Assembly (NCBI GenBank): GCA_007131045.1 | Contig: SLRI01000155.1 | Location: 1-8,651, forward strand | Direction: 5' to 3' | Source of the DNA: Rhodospirillales bacterium | GTDB taxonomy: Bacteria > Pseudomonadota > Alphaproteobacteria > Geminicoccales > Geminicoccaceae | DNA length: 8,651 nt | Shown here: positions 1 to 6,357 of the stretch, in pieces | Position numbering within the stretch: position 1 is the stretch's first letter | Layout of the letters: each line of letters starts with the position of its first letter | Translations under genes and position numbers: made by a program | Notes under the pieces: model-generated | Databases searched by the model: none | What the model saw: the letters and a program-made list of their open reading frames with translations, nothing else | Told to the model about the DNA's origin: nothing

Positions 1-2
1 AA

Positions 3-500
3 ACTCGCGCCGACCTCTTCGCCTACCTCGATAGCCTCGGGATCGCACATACGACCATCGACCACCCGCCGGTCTTCACCGTCGAGGAGGCGCAAGAGCA
101 CACCCACCATCTCCCCGGCGGCCATACCAAGAACCTCTTCCTCGAGGACAAGGCGGGCGGGCTCTGGCTCGTCACCTGCCTCGACGCACAGCCGGTCAAG
201 GTCAATGCCCTGGCCCGCCTGCTCGAGGCGCCGCGCTTCTCCTTCGGCAAGCCCGACCGGCTGATGCAGGCGCTGGGCGTCGAGCCCGGCTCGGTCACCG
301 CGCTCGCCCTGATCAACGACACCGAGCGCCGGGTCCGGCCGGTGCTCGACACCAAGCTCCTGGCGCACGAGCTGGTCAACTGCCACCCCTTGACCAACAC
401 CGCGACCACGACGCTGAAGGCGGCCGACCTCGTGCGCTTCATGAGGGAACTGGGCTACGACCCGATCGAGGTCGATCTCGACCAGACCCTGGCCGCCTAG
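3..500 (+). CDS. Prolyl-tRNA editing protein, YbaK/ProX (ProXp-ala-like) family, 5' end missing
   Basis: The reading frame is open from the window edge and ends at TAG 498-500, giving 165 visible residues; the start codon lies outside, probably only a few codons away because the family is about 170 residues long. The family forms free-standing trans-editing deacylases that hydrolyse mischarged tRNA, typically Ala-tRNA(Pro), in the cytoplasm. Seen in the sequence, counting from the first visible codon: HPPVFTVEEA at 21-30, GGHTKNLFL at 39-47 with the conserved Lys43, the GVEPGSVTAL loop at 92-101, LINDTE at 103-108, and CHPLTNTATTT at 127-137. These match the PrdX/ProXp-ala subgroup better than E. 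coli YbaK, which is an inference from memory of the motifs. It ends 6 nt before azlC, so the two are probably co-transcribed. Family confidence is high; the exact tRNA substrate is not settled. Confidence 0.9.
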   Translation, partial: TRADLFAYLDSLGIAHTTIDHPPVFTVEEAQEHTHHLPGGHTKNLFLEDKAGGLWLVTCLDAQPVKVNALARLLEAPRFSFGKPDRLMQALGVEPGSVTALALINDTERRVRPVLDTKLLAHELVNCHPLTNTATTTLKAADLVRFMRELGYDPIEVDLDQTLAA

Positions 501-506
501 CACGCC

Positions 507-1232
507 ATGGCGGACGGCCAGGCCGACGTCGCCGAGGCCCCTGTGTGCCTGACCGGTGCCGGCATGCTGCGCGGTGCCAAGGATATGCTGTTCGCCCTGG
601 TCTCGGTCGTCCTCTTCGCCATGGCCTTCGGCGTCGCGGCCCGTGGCGCCGGGCTCGACGGCTGGGCCACGGTCTTGATGAGTGGCGTCGCCTTCGCCGG
701 GGCCTCGCAATTCGCCGCCCTCGAGCTGATGACCTCGCCCGTCCCCTGGATTCCGCTCTTGGCCGTGGTCTTCGCCGTCAATGCACGGCATATCCTGATG
801 GGTGCTGCCCTCTGCCCCTGGTTCGGCCGGCTGCCGTTCGCCCAGCGCCTGCTGCCGGCCTACCTGATGACCGACATCAACTGGGCCCAGGCCATCCAGG
901 CCTACGACCGGGGCGAGCGCGATCTCGGCCATCTCGTGGGCTCGGGCCTGCTGCTCTGGGTCACCTGGCTCGCCGGCACCGGCCTCGGCGCGGCCCTGGT
1001 CGACGCGGTGACCATCGACCTCGAGCGCCTCGCCATCGACCTCGTCTTCCTGCTCTTCTTCGTCTGCATGCTCACCGGCCTCCGGCGCGGCCGCAGCGAC
1101 GATGTCGCCTGGCTGGTCGCCGGCGGCACCGCACTCCTCGCCTGGCACGTGCTGCCGGCGCATTGGCACGTGCTCGCGGGCGCCGTCGCCGGCGGCGTCG
1201 CCGGGCTGGTTCATCACGAGCGCCGACCTTGA
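507..1232 (+). CDS. azlC: AzlC family permease, large subunit of a branched-chain amino acid exporter
   Basis: A 241-residue inner-membrane protein. AzlC works with the small partner AzlD to export branched-chain amino acids or their analogues (BrnFE in Corynebacterium, AzlCD in Bacillus). Family marks visible here: the RGAKDMLFAL entry helix at 22-31, FAGASQFAAL at 63-72, VNARH at 91-95, MTDINWA at 121-127 (family form around TDE), and hydrophobic segments near 27-47, 53-75, 80-101, 141-165, 173-191 and 199-232. The first ATG (507) has no clear Shine-Dalgarno sequence. The first 19 residues are not membrane-like, so ATG 564 (Met20, followed by LRGAKDML) is a reasonable alternative start. Its stop codon overlaps the start of azlD, which fixes the pair as one functional unit. 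The substrate is inferred from the family, not from the sequence. Confidence 0.9.
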   Translation: MADGQADVAEAPVCLTGAGMLRGAKDMLFALVSVVLFAMAFGVAARGAGLDGWATVLMSGVAFAGASQFAALELMTSPVPWIPLLAVVFAVNARHILMGAALCPWFGRLPFAQRLLPAYLMTDINWAQAIQAYDRGERDLGHLVGSGLLLWVTWLAGTGLGAALVDAVTIDLERLAIDLVFLLFFVCMLTGLRRGRSDDVAWLVAGGTALLAWHVLPAHWHVLAGAVAGGVAGLVHHERRP

Positions 1233-1546
1233 GCCCCAGCGAGACCATCCTCGCCGTCCTCGCCATCGGCCTCGTGACCTATGCCACCCGGATCGGCGGC
1301 ATCCTGATCATGGCGCGACTCCCGGTCTCGCCGCGGATCGAGGCCTTTCTGCGCTACCTCTCGGGCTCCGTGCTGGTCGCCCTGGTGGTCCCGCCGGTGA
1401 TCCATGGGGGCCCCGCCGCCTGGCTCGCCGTCGCGGTGGCACTCGCCGCCATGGTCAAGACCCGCCACGCCCTCCTCTCGCTCGTCCTCGGCATGGCGAC
1501 CGCCGCCGCCTACCGGGCGCTGGTCGAAATGCCGGGCTTGCCCTAA
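1229..1546 (+). CDS. azlD: AzlD family protein, small subunit of a branched-chain amino acid exporter
   Basis: A 105-residue protein with about four hydrophobic segments (near 6-28, 39-57, 61-75 and 80-97), the usual size for AzlD. Seen motifs are GLVTYATRIGG at 14-24, which carries the family's TY-x-TR signature, and VVPPVIHG at 53-60. The chosen start is TTG 1229-1231, which shares bases with the azlC stop (TTGA, 1229-1232). No ATG or GTG lies in frame close to the natural N-terminus, and the overlap suggests translational coupling to azlC. AzlD is needed with AzlC for export across the inner membrane; its separate role is not well defined in the family. The rare start codon may limit its level relative to AzlC, which is an inference. 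Confidence 0.88.
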   Translation: MSPSETILAVLAIGLVTYATRIGGILIMARLPVSPRIEAFLRYLSGSVLVALVVPPVIHGGPAAWLAVAVALAAMVKTRHALLSLVLGMATAAAYRALVEMPGLP

Positions 1547-1582
1547 ACGAGGGGGTGAGACGCGCGAATCGACCAACCAGAA

Positions 1583-1590
1583 GGGGAGGT
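1583..1590 (+). promoter_or_regulatory. Strong ribosome binding site of the SDR gene
   Basis: GGGGAGGT lies 6 nt before ATG 1597. It is among the best Shine-Dalgarno matches on the plus strand of this window and settles the start of the SDR gene, because longer in-frame versions would overlap azlD in another frame. Confidence 0.75.
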
Positions 1591-1596
1591 ATCACC

Positions 1597-2343
1597 ATGG
1601 CCGAGGTCATCCTGGTCACCGGCGGCAGTCGTGGCATCGGCGCCGCCTGCTGCACGCTCGCGGCCCGCCACGGCTACGACGTGGCGATCAACTATGCCGG
1701 CAACGAGGCGGCGGCCGATCAGGTTGCGGTCGAGGTCGAGGCCCAAGGCCGCCGTGCGATCACTATCCGAGGCGACATCAGCGATCCGAGCGCCGTGGCG
1801 CAGATGTTCGAGACGACCGAGGCGAAGCTCGGGCCGGTGACCGCCTTCGTCAGCAATGCCGGGGTGATCAACAAGGCGGCTCCCCTGGCCGACACGCCCA
1901 TCGAGGAAATCCGCCGGGTGATCGAGATCGACCTCACCGCGCACCTGATCTGCAACCGGGAAGCGGTGCGCCGGATGGCGAAATCCAGGGGTGGCCGGGG
2001 CGGGGCCATCGTCAACATCTCGTCCAAGGCCTCGACCCTGTTCGGCGGCGGCGGCTTCATCGTCTACGGCGCGGCCAAGGGCGGGATCGACGTCCTGACC
2101 CAGGGCCTCGGCCGCGAGGTCGCCGCCGAAGGGATTCGGGTGAACGGGCTCCGCCCAGGGCTGATCGACACCGACATCCAGGACGATACGGGGATCGAGA
2201 ACCGGATCGCCAAGTTCGGCTCGTCCGTGCCGATCGGCCGGGCCGGCACCGCCATGGAAGTGGCGCAGGCAGTGCTCTGGCTGCTCTCCGACCAGGCCGC
2301 CTACGTCACCGGCACGATCTTCGACGTCTCCGGCGGGCGCTGA
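1597..2343 (+). CDS. Short-chain dehydrogenase/reductase (classical SDR, YgfF-like)
   Basis: A 248-residue cytosolic NAD(P)-dependent oxidoreductase of the classical SDR family, of normal length. Seen in order: cofactor motif TGGSRGIG at 8-15; GDIS at 59-62 for adenine-ring contact; SNAG at 86-89 (usual NNAG); VNISS at 139-143 with the catalytic Ser; Tyr157 and Lys161 of the YxxxK motif (YGAAK); and RPGLIDTDI at 186-194 after beta-strand 6. The helix-4 position that is Asn in most SDRs (in YgfF, the N of TNVTG) is Asp112 here. The N-terminus and the REAVRRM and AYVTGTIFDVSGG stretches resemble E. coli YgfF and glucose-1-dehydrogenase or FabG-type reductases. The substrate cannot be read from the sequence. 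It follows azlD by 50 nt with its own strong ribosome binding site, so it could sit in the azlCD operon or have its own promoter. Confidence 0.9.
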   Translation: MAEVILVTGGSRGIGAACCTLAARHGYDVAINYAGNEAAADQVAVEVEAQGRRAITIRGDISDPSAVAQMFETTEAKLGPVTAFVSNAGVINKAAPLADTPIEEIRRVIEIDLTAHLICNREAVRRMAKSRGGRGGAIVNISSKASTLFGGGGFIVYGAAKGGIDVLTQGLGREVAAEGIRVNGLRPGLIDTDIQDDTGIENRIAKFGSSVPIGRAGTAMEVAQAVLWLLSDQAAYVTGTIFDVSGGR

Positions 2344-2368
2344 GCGATGGGCCTCGGGGGGCCAGCAG

Positions 2369-2403
2369 ATGGCAAATTTGCCATGTTGGTGGCGAAATCG
2401 CCT
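2369..2403. promoter_or_regulatory. Two tandem related palindromes, possible operator
   Basis: ATGGCAAATTTGCCAT (2369-2384) is a perfect 16-bp palindrome. TGGCGAAATCGCCT (2390-2403) is a second, imperfect one with arms GGCGA/TCGCC. Comparing 2370-2383 with 2390-2403, 10 of 14 bases agree, and the centres lie 20 bp apart, about two helical turns. A further GAAATCGC occurs at 2415-2422, repeating 2394-2401 at a 21-bp offset. Paired sites on one DNA face are typical of dimeric repressors, but I do not recognise the motif. The likely target is the membrane protein gene at 2495. Confidence 0.5.
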
Positions 2404-2430
2404 TGACCACCTCTGAAATCGCGATAGGGT
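2403..2430 (+). promoter_or_regulatory. Possible sigma70-type promoter for the membrane protein gene
   Basis: TTGACC (2403-2408) resembles a -35 box. It is followed after 16 nt by TAGGGT (2425-2430), a weak -10 match that keeps the first T, the A and the last T. The -35 abuts the second palindrome, and the spacer contains a third copy of the GAAATCGC element, so a bound regulator would block it. The stretch 2344-2494 is richer in A+T than its surroundings. This is inference from pattern only. Confidence 0.35.
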
Positions 2431-2482
2431 TGAGTTTACGCAACAGCCGATAACAACATAAAGTTCTGCTCCTCAGCTCAAC

Positions 2483-2487
2483 GGAAG
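2483..2487 (+). promoter_or_regulatory. Ribosome binding site fixing a TTG start
   Basis: GGAAG lies 7 nt before TTG 2495. The membrane-protein frame has a stop at 2459-2461 and no ATG or GTG between that stop and 2495, so this site and TTG together define the start. The ATG at 2488 is in another frame and sits too close to the site. Confidence 0.6.
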
Positions 2488-2494
2488 ATGGCCC

Positions 2495-3517
2495 TTGCCC
2501 AGCCACCGATGCCTGCGCTCGTTGGGTCTGGCGCTGACCCTTCTCTGCGTCCTCTACTTTCTCCAAAGCCTGGCCACCATAGACCTCGAGCAAGTGCGGC
2601 CGCTCGATTGGGACAACCTGCTGCTCGGAGTCGGCCTCTCGATCCTCGTCTACACCATGCTCCTGATCGGGGTGAGCACCAGCTTTGCGCGCCTCGTTCA
2701 GGCGGCCGGGCACAGCTCGGCCGCAGCCAGCGAGGGCCTGATCGTCTGGGGCAAGGCCAACCTCGCCAAGTACCTGCCGGGCAATGTCCTGCATTTCGCC
2801 GGCCGGCAATTCCTGGGCGCCCGGCACGGCTGGCCGCAGGCCAAGATCGCAGCCGCCAGCCTCCTGGAGGCCGGGCTCTTCGTGCTCGTGCCGGCGCTGC
2901 TGGTCGCCCTCGCCCTGGCGAGCACGGGCGAGCTGGACGTCCTCCGTGACATCGCCTGGCTCGGTCTACTGGTGGCCGGCGCTGCCGGCGGTCTGGCATT
3001 GATGCTGTTCGGCACGGCACTGGCGAAGTGGCTGCCGGCGCCGGCAGCGCGATTGCTGCGCCTGCTGCAAATCGCGCATCCGGCCGCGCTCTTGCCGGCC
3101 ATGCTCTATTTCCTGCTGTTCTTCGTCGGGATGTCGCTGATCGTCTGCTGGCTCTACTGGAAAGTCGCCGGTGTCCTGAACGTGGCCGAGCTGCCGCTGC
3201 TGATCGCGGCATTCCTGGCGAGCTGGCTCATCGGTTTCGTGGTCCCCGGCGCGCCCGGCGGCATCGGGGTGCGCGAGGGGACCTTCACCCTCCTGGGCGG
3301 GCTGGCGCTCGGGCACGACCACCTCGTGATCGTCGCGGTCCTGATGCGCCTGGTCACCCTCGTCGGTGAAGGCCTGTTGTTTCTCGTGGCGCTCGGGTTG
3401 GCCCGTGAGCAGGCACGCCTCGCCACCCTCGCCGACCGCTTTGCGCCGTGGCGCGGCCGGCTCGTGGCGGCGGTCGCGGTCACCTCGCGGCGAACAGATC
3501 GATCGCGTAATCGCTGA
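2495..3517 (+). CDS. Lysylphosphatidylglycerol synthase TM region/UPF0104 family membrane protein
   Basis: A 340-residue polytopic inner-membrane protein with hydrophobic segments near 8-26, 41-63, 117-141, 152-173, 199-221, 231-252 and 271-301. Family marks are WGKANLAKYLPGN at 85-97 with GRQF at 103-106, and the conserved GFVVPGAPGGIGVREG stretch at 247-262, typical of the flippase-like domain shared with the N-terminal half of MprF and with AglD-type proteins. There is no C-terminal soluble synthase domain, so it is not a full lysyl-PG synthase. Stand-alone members are usually thought to move lipid-linked substrates, but the substrate here is unknown. The start is TTG 2495 behind GGAAG. 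The last 12 residues (VTSRRTDRSRNR) are hydrophilic and lie in the 38 bp that overlap the 3' end of the convergent thiY-like gene, suggesting a read-through tail rather than a conserved part. Confidence 0.85.
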   Translation: MPSHRCLRSLGLALTLLCVLYFLQSLATIDLEQVRPLDWDNLLLGVGLSILVYTMLLIGVSTSFARLVQAAGHSSAAASEGLIVWGKANLAKYLPGNVLHFAGRQFLGARHGWPQAKIAAASLLEAGLFVLVPALLVALALASTGELDVLRDIAWLGLLVAGAAGGLALMLFGTALAKWLPAPAARLLRLLQIAHPAALLPAMLYFLLFFVGMSLIVCWLYWKVAGVLNVAELPLLIAAFLASWLIGFVVPGAPGGIGVREGTFTLLGGLALGHDHLVIVAVLMRLVTLVGEGLLFLVALGLAREQARLATLADRFAPWRGRLVAAVAVTSRRTDRSRNR

Positions 3518-4433
3518 CCGGCAGCGCCTTCTCGATCAGGCCCTGGTCCACGAGAAAATCGGCGAACCGCGCATAGCGGCCATGGTCGAGCCCGGCCGGG
3601 CTCAGTGCCAGCCGCGGCAGGGTGTCCGCCCAGGCACGGCGATTGAGCTCGTCGTCGAGCTCCATGTCGGACGCGACGAAGATGTCCCAGGCGAGGTCCG
3701 GATGGTTCATCAGCCAGTGGGTCGCCTCCTCGACCGCCAGCATGAAGCGCTGCAGCCGCGGGTCGTCCAGATTGTCGAGATGCGCCACGTAGATCAGCTC
3801 GTCATAGGCCGGCACGCCTTCCTCCTCGGGATAGAACGCACGGCCAGGCCGCTCGATGATGTCCATCTGGTTGAGCTCGAAATTGCGGAAGGCGCCGATC
3901 ACCGCATCGACCTGGCCGGTGACCAGCGAGGGCGAGAGCGCGAAGTTGACGTTGACCAACTCCACCGCGTCGAGGCCGAGCCCGTGCCGCGCCAGCATTG
4001 CCCCCATCACCGCATCCTCGAAGCCGCCGACCGAGAAGCCCACCTTCTTGCCCTCGAGATCGGCGATCGAGTGGATCGGGCTCGAGGCGAGCACGACCAG
4101 GCTGTTCAACGGGGTCGCCACCAGCGTGCCGATCCGCCTGAGCGGCAGCCCCTCGGCGACCTGCAGATGCAGCTGCGGCTGGTAGCTGACGGCGATCTCG
4201 GCCTGGCCCGCCGCCACCAGCTTGGGCGGATCGTTGGGATCGGCCGGCGCAATCAGCTGCACCTCGAGCCCGTGCGCCTCGAAAAAGCCCCGATCGCGCG
4301 CGACGATCAAGGGCGCATGGTCCGGGTTGACGAACCAGTCGAGCAGCACGGTCAGGCGATCTTGTGCCGCAGCCGGACCGGCGAGCGGCACAGCGAGAGC
4401 GAGGGTCAGGGCGAAGGCGGCGATACGCAGCAT
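3480..4433 (-). CDS. thiY: ThiY-type ABC transporter substrate-binding protein for a thiamine pyrimidine precursor
   Basis: A 317-residue periplasmic protein. Residues 1-23 form a signal peptide (MLRI, then a hydrophobic core, ending AAA-Q), which argues for ATG 4433 as the start; GGGAGA lies 9 nt upstream. The mature protein belongs to the NMT1/THI5-like fold: LTVLLDWFVNPDHAPL at 27-42 is the family's pyrimidine-pocket opening, followed by ARDRGFF at 45-51, GQAEIAVSYQPQL at 76-88, GKKVGFSVGGFED at 128-140, and GQVDAVIGAFRNFE at 173-186. Known members bind HMP or formylaminopyrimidine and deliver it to ThiX. The Cys-rich motif of eukaryotic Thi5 HMP synthase is absent, which with the signal peptide supports a transport role. 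It starts 20 nt after the permease and is the last operon gene. Its stop lies inside the end of the convergent membrane-protein gene. Confidence 0.88.
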   Translation of the reverse strand: MLRIAAFALTLALAVPLAGPAAAQDRLTVLLDWFVNPDHAPLIVARDRGFFEAHGLEVQLIAPADPNDPPKLVAAGQAEIAVSYQPQLHLQVAEGLPLRRIGTLVATPLNSLVVLASSPIHSIADLEGKKVGFSVGGFEDAVMGAMLARHGLGLDAVELVNVNFALSPSLVTGQVDAVIGAFRNFELNQMDIIERPGRAFYPEEEGVPAYDELIYVAHLDNLDDPRLQRFMLAVEEATHWLMNHPDLAWDIFVASDMELDDELNRRAWADTLPRLALSPAGLDHGRYARFADFLVDQGLIEKALPVSDYAIDLFAAR

Positions 4434-4453
4434 CGGATGGGTTCTCCCGTTGG

Positions 4454-5281
4454 TTATCGTTGGTTGTCGGTTTCGGCCTGCCAGGGGGCGAGCCTGCGCC
4501 CGAGCCGGTCGACCGCGAGGTAGAGGGCGAGTGCCATCGCCGCCAGCACGAGCAGGGCCGCGAACATCAGATCGACCTGCATCCGCGCGTTGGCGTGCAG
4601 CATGAGATAGCCGAGCCCGCCCGCCGAGCCGACCCATTCGCCGACGATGGCCCCGATCGGGGCCACCGATGCCGCGACCCTGAGCCCGGAGGCCAAGGAG
4701 GGCAACGCTGCCGGCAGCCGGATCAGGCGGATCATGTCGAAGCGGCTGGCGCCCAGGAGCCGGACGAGATCGAGCATCTCGGGATCGGCGCGCCTGAGGC
4801 CGTCATAGAAGGCGGCGGTGATCGGGAAGTAGATGATGAGCACCGCCATCGCGACCTTGGACGCCATGCCGTAGCCGAGCCAGAGGACGAGCAAAGGCGC
4901 CAGGGCGAAGACCGGCAGCGCCTGGCTCACCACGAAGACCGGCAACAGCCAACGCCGGGCGGTGACGAAACTGGCGAGCAGCAGCCCCGAAGCGGCACCC
5001 AGCAGCGCCCCGAGCGCGAAGCCCATCAGGATTTCGGCGCCGGTGATCCAGGCGTGGCCGAGGATCAGCGGCCAGCGGTTCACGAGCGTCTCGAGCACCG
5101 CCATCGGTCCCGGCAGGATGAAGGGCGGCACGCCCGACAGCACGACGATCAGCTGCCAGATGGCCAAGAGGCCGGCGAGGGTAATCAGCGGCCGGACGCC
5201 GGCCATCGATGGTGCCCAGACGGCGCCGCGCTCGACCGGCTGGCGCACCGCGCGGCCCGCCGCCGGGACCCGGCTCGCCAT
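4454..5281 (-). CDS. thiX: ThiX-type ABC transporter permease for a thiamine pyrimidine precursor
   Basis: A 275-residue inner-membrane permease of the binding-protein-dependent transport family (SsuC/TauC-like, usual size 250-280). Visible features are a hydrophilic N-terminal tail of about 30 residues, hydrophobic helices near 31-50, 76-104, 110-135, 138-158, 196-215 and 237-257, and ILPGPMAVLETL at 55-66. The EAA loop runs from about 161 to 194 (DLVRLLGASRFDMI, then LPAALP) and contacts the ATPase in this family; GEWVGSAGGLGYL at 214-226 is also typical. The start ATG 5281 lies 5 nt after the TRAP receptor stop and has no good ribosome binding site, so coupling to upstream translation is likely; Met26 (MAGVRPLI) is an alternative. 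Pairing with thiY and the operon context support pyrimidine import. No gene for the ATP-binding partner is present in the window. Confidence 0.87.
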   Translation of the reverse strand: MASRVPAAGRAVRQPVERGAVWAPSMAGVRPLITLAGLLAIWQLIVVLSGVPPFILPGPMAVLETLVNRWPLILGHAWITGAEILMGFALGALLGAASGLLLASFVTARRWLLPVFVVSQALPVFALAPLLVLWLGYGMASKVAMAVLIIYFPITAAFYDGLRRADPEMLDLVRLLGASRFDMIRLIRLPAALPSLASGLRVAASVAPIGAIVGEWVGSAGGLGYLMLHANARMQVDLMFAALLVLAAMALALYLAVDRLGRRLAPWQAETDNQR

Positions 5282-5286
5282 CGGGG

Positions 5287-6357
5287 TCAGACCGCCGCTC
5301 GGGCGGTGAGATAGGCGGCCATCGATTGCCGCGACCACGGCCGCAAGAGGTCGAGCATCGTCACATAGCTGTCGTGGATCCGCTTCTCGAGCCCGCCCTG
5401 GTCCGCGAACTGCGCCAACACGCGCGGCGCCTCGGCCCGCAGAGCGTCGGTGATCTCGGCCGGAAATTCGCGCAGCTGAACGCCGTGATCCTCGACCAGC
5501 GACCTCAGTGCCTCGGCGTTCATCCGCTCGGACTCGGCGAGCGCGAAGGCGTTCTCCGCCCGACAGGCCTCGGCGACCACGGCCTCGAGATCGTCCGGCA
5601 GCGCCTCGAAGACGCCGCGGTTGATGATGCACTCGCCGGTGCCGTTGGGCTCGTGCAGGCCGGGCCCGTAGTAGTAGGACGCCGCCTGATGGAAGCCGAG
5701 CGCCAGATCGCTGAACGGGCCGGCGAACTCCGCCGCATCGAGCGCCCCGCTCTGCAGCGCCGGCAGGGTCTCGCCCGGCGGCAGGGAGACCTGGACGATG
5801 CCCAAGGGCTGGTAGAGGTCGCCACCCAGCCCCGGCATGCGAAAGCGCAGGCCCCGCAGATCGCTCGGCGAATGGATCTCCTCGCGGAACCAGCCGCCCA
5901 TCGACATGCCGGTATTGCCGGCCATGAAGGGCTTGACCCCAAAGCTACCGTAGAGCTCGTCCCAGAGCGCCTGGCCGCCGCCGTGCTCGATCCAGGCCAT
6001 GTGCTCGAGCGGCGTGAGGCCGAAGGGCACGGCGAGAAAGAGCTGCGAGACGTACATCTTGCCGGCCCAGAAGACCGCCGCCGTATGGGCCAGCTCGGCC
6101 ACCCGTTCGCTCACCGCATCCAGGACCTCGAACGCCGGCACGATCTCGCCCGCGCCGAAGATCTCGATCTCGATCCGGCCGCCGCTCAGCGTTTCGATCC
6201 GCCGGGCGAGCCGGGTCGCGGTCATCCCCGGCCCCGGCAAGTCGCGCGGCCAGGAGGTGACCATGCGCCAGCGATGGGTCGTCTCGGCGCGGAGCGCGGC
6301 GGGCGCGGCAACAGCACCGGCACCGGCCAGAAGGGCGTTGCGCCGGGTTGCGGTCAT
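5287..6357 (-). CDS. TRAP transporter solute-binding protein (DctP/TakP-like), orphan, in the thiamine operon
   Basis: A 356-residue secreted receptor. The N-terminus MTATRRNALLAGAG with a short Ala-rich core to about residue 24 looks like a Tat-type signal (twin Arg5-Arg6). The mature part follows the TakP pattern: WRMVTSWPRDLPGPG at 30-44, FGAGEIVPAFEVLDAV at 67-82, HTAAVFWAGK at 91-100, FGLTPLEHM at 112-120, GMSMGGWFREEI at 150-161, GLRFRMPGLGG at 169-179, where Arg173 fits the carboxylate-binding Arg of the family, and AAEFAGPFSDLALGFHQ at 208-224, where Phe211 replaces the usual Trp. TakP binds 2-oxoacids such as pyruvate. The start ATG overlaps the thiD stop (ATGA) behind GGGGGAG with 7-nt spacing. 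The required membrane subunits (DctQ, DctM) are absent from the window. Its ligand may be a thiamine-related acid or a 2-oxoacid; the sequence does not decide. Confidence 0.85.
   Translation of the reverse strand: MTATRRNALLAGAGAVAAPAALRAETTHRWRMVTSWPRDLPGPGMTATRLARRIETLSGGRIEIEIFGAGEIVPAFEVLDAVSERVAELAHTAAVFWAGKMYVSQLFLAVPFGLTPLEHMAWIEHGGGQALWDELYGSFGVKPFMAGNTGMSMGGWFREEIHSPSDLRGLRFRMPGLGGDLYQPLGIVQVSLPPGETLPALQSGALDAAEFAGPFSDLALGFHQAASYYYGPGLHEPNGTGECIINRGVFEALPDDLEAVVAEACRAENAFALAESERMNAEALRSLVEDHGVQLREFPAEITDALRAEAPRVLAQFADQGGLEKRIHDSYVTMLDLLRPWSRQSMAAYLTARAAV

Noticed and set aside
2350..2363. GGCC/GGCC hairpin after the SDR stop as an intrinsic terminator
   Set aside because: The stem is only four base pairs and no run of T follows, so it is too weak to call.
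2488..2949. Open frame of 153 codons starting at ATG 2488 on the plus strand
   Set aside because: It lies wholly inside the membrane protein gene in another frame, has no recognisable domain and an Arg/Pro/Ala-rich composition typical of out-of-frame GC-rich DNA. The GGAAG site fits TTG 2495 better.
2495..3517. Full-length lysylphosphatidylglycerol synthase (MprF)
   Set aside because: Only the membrane flippase-like domain is present; the C-terminal aminoacyl-transferase domain is missing and the gene ends at about 340 residues.
3480..4433. The pyrimidine-binding protein as a Thi5/NMT1-type HMP synthase
   Set aside because: It has a clear signal peptide, sits beside a matching ABC permease, and lacks the Cys-rich motif of the suicide enzyme.
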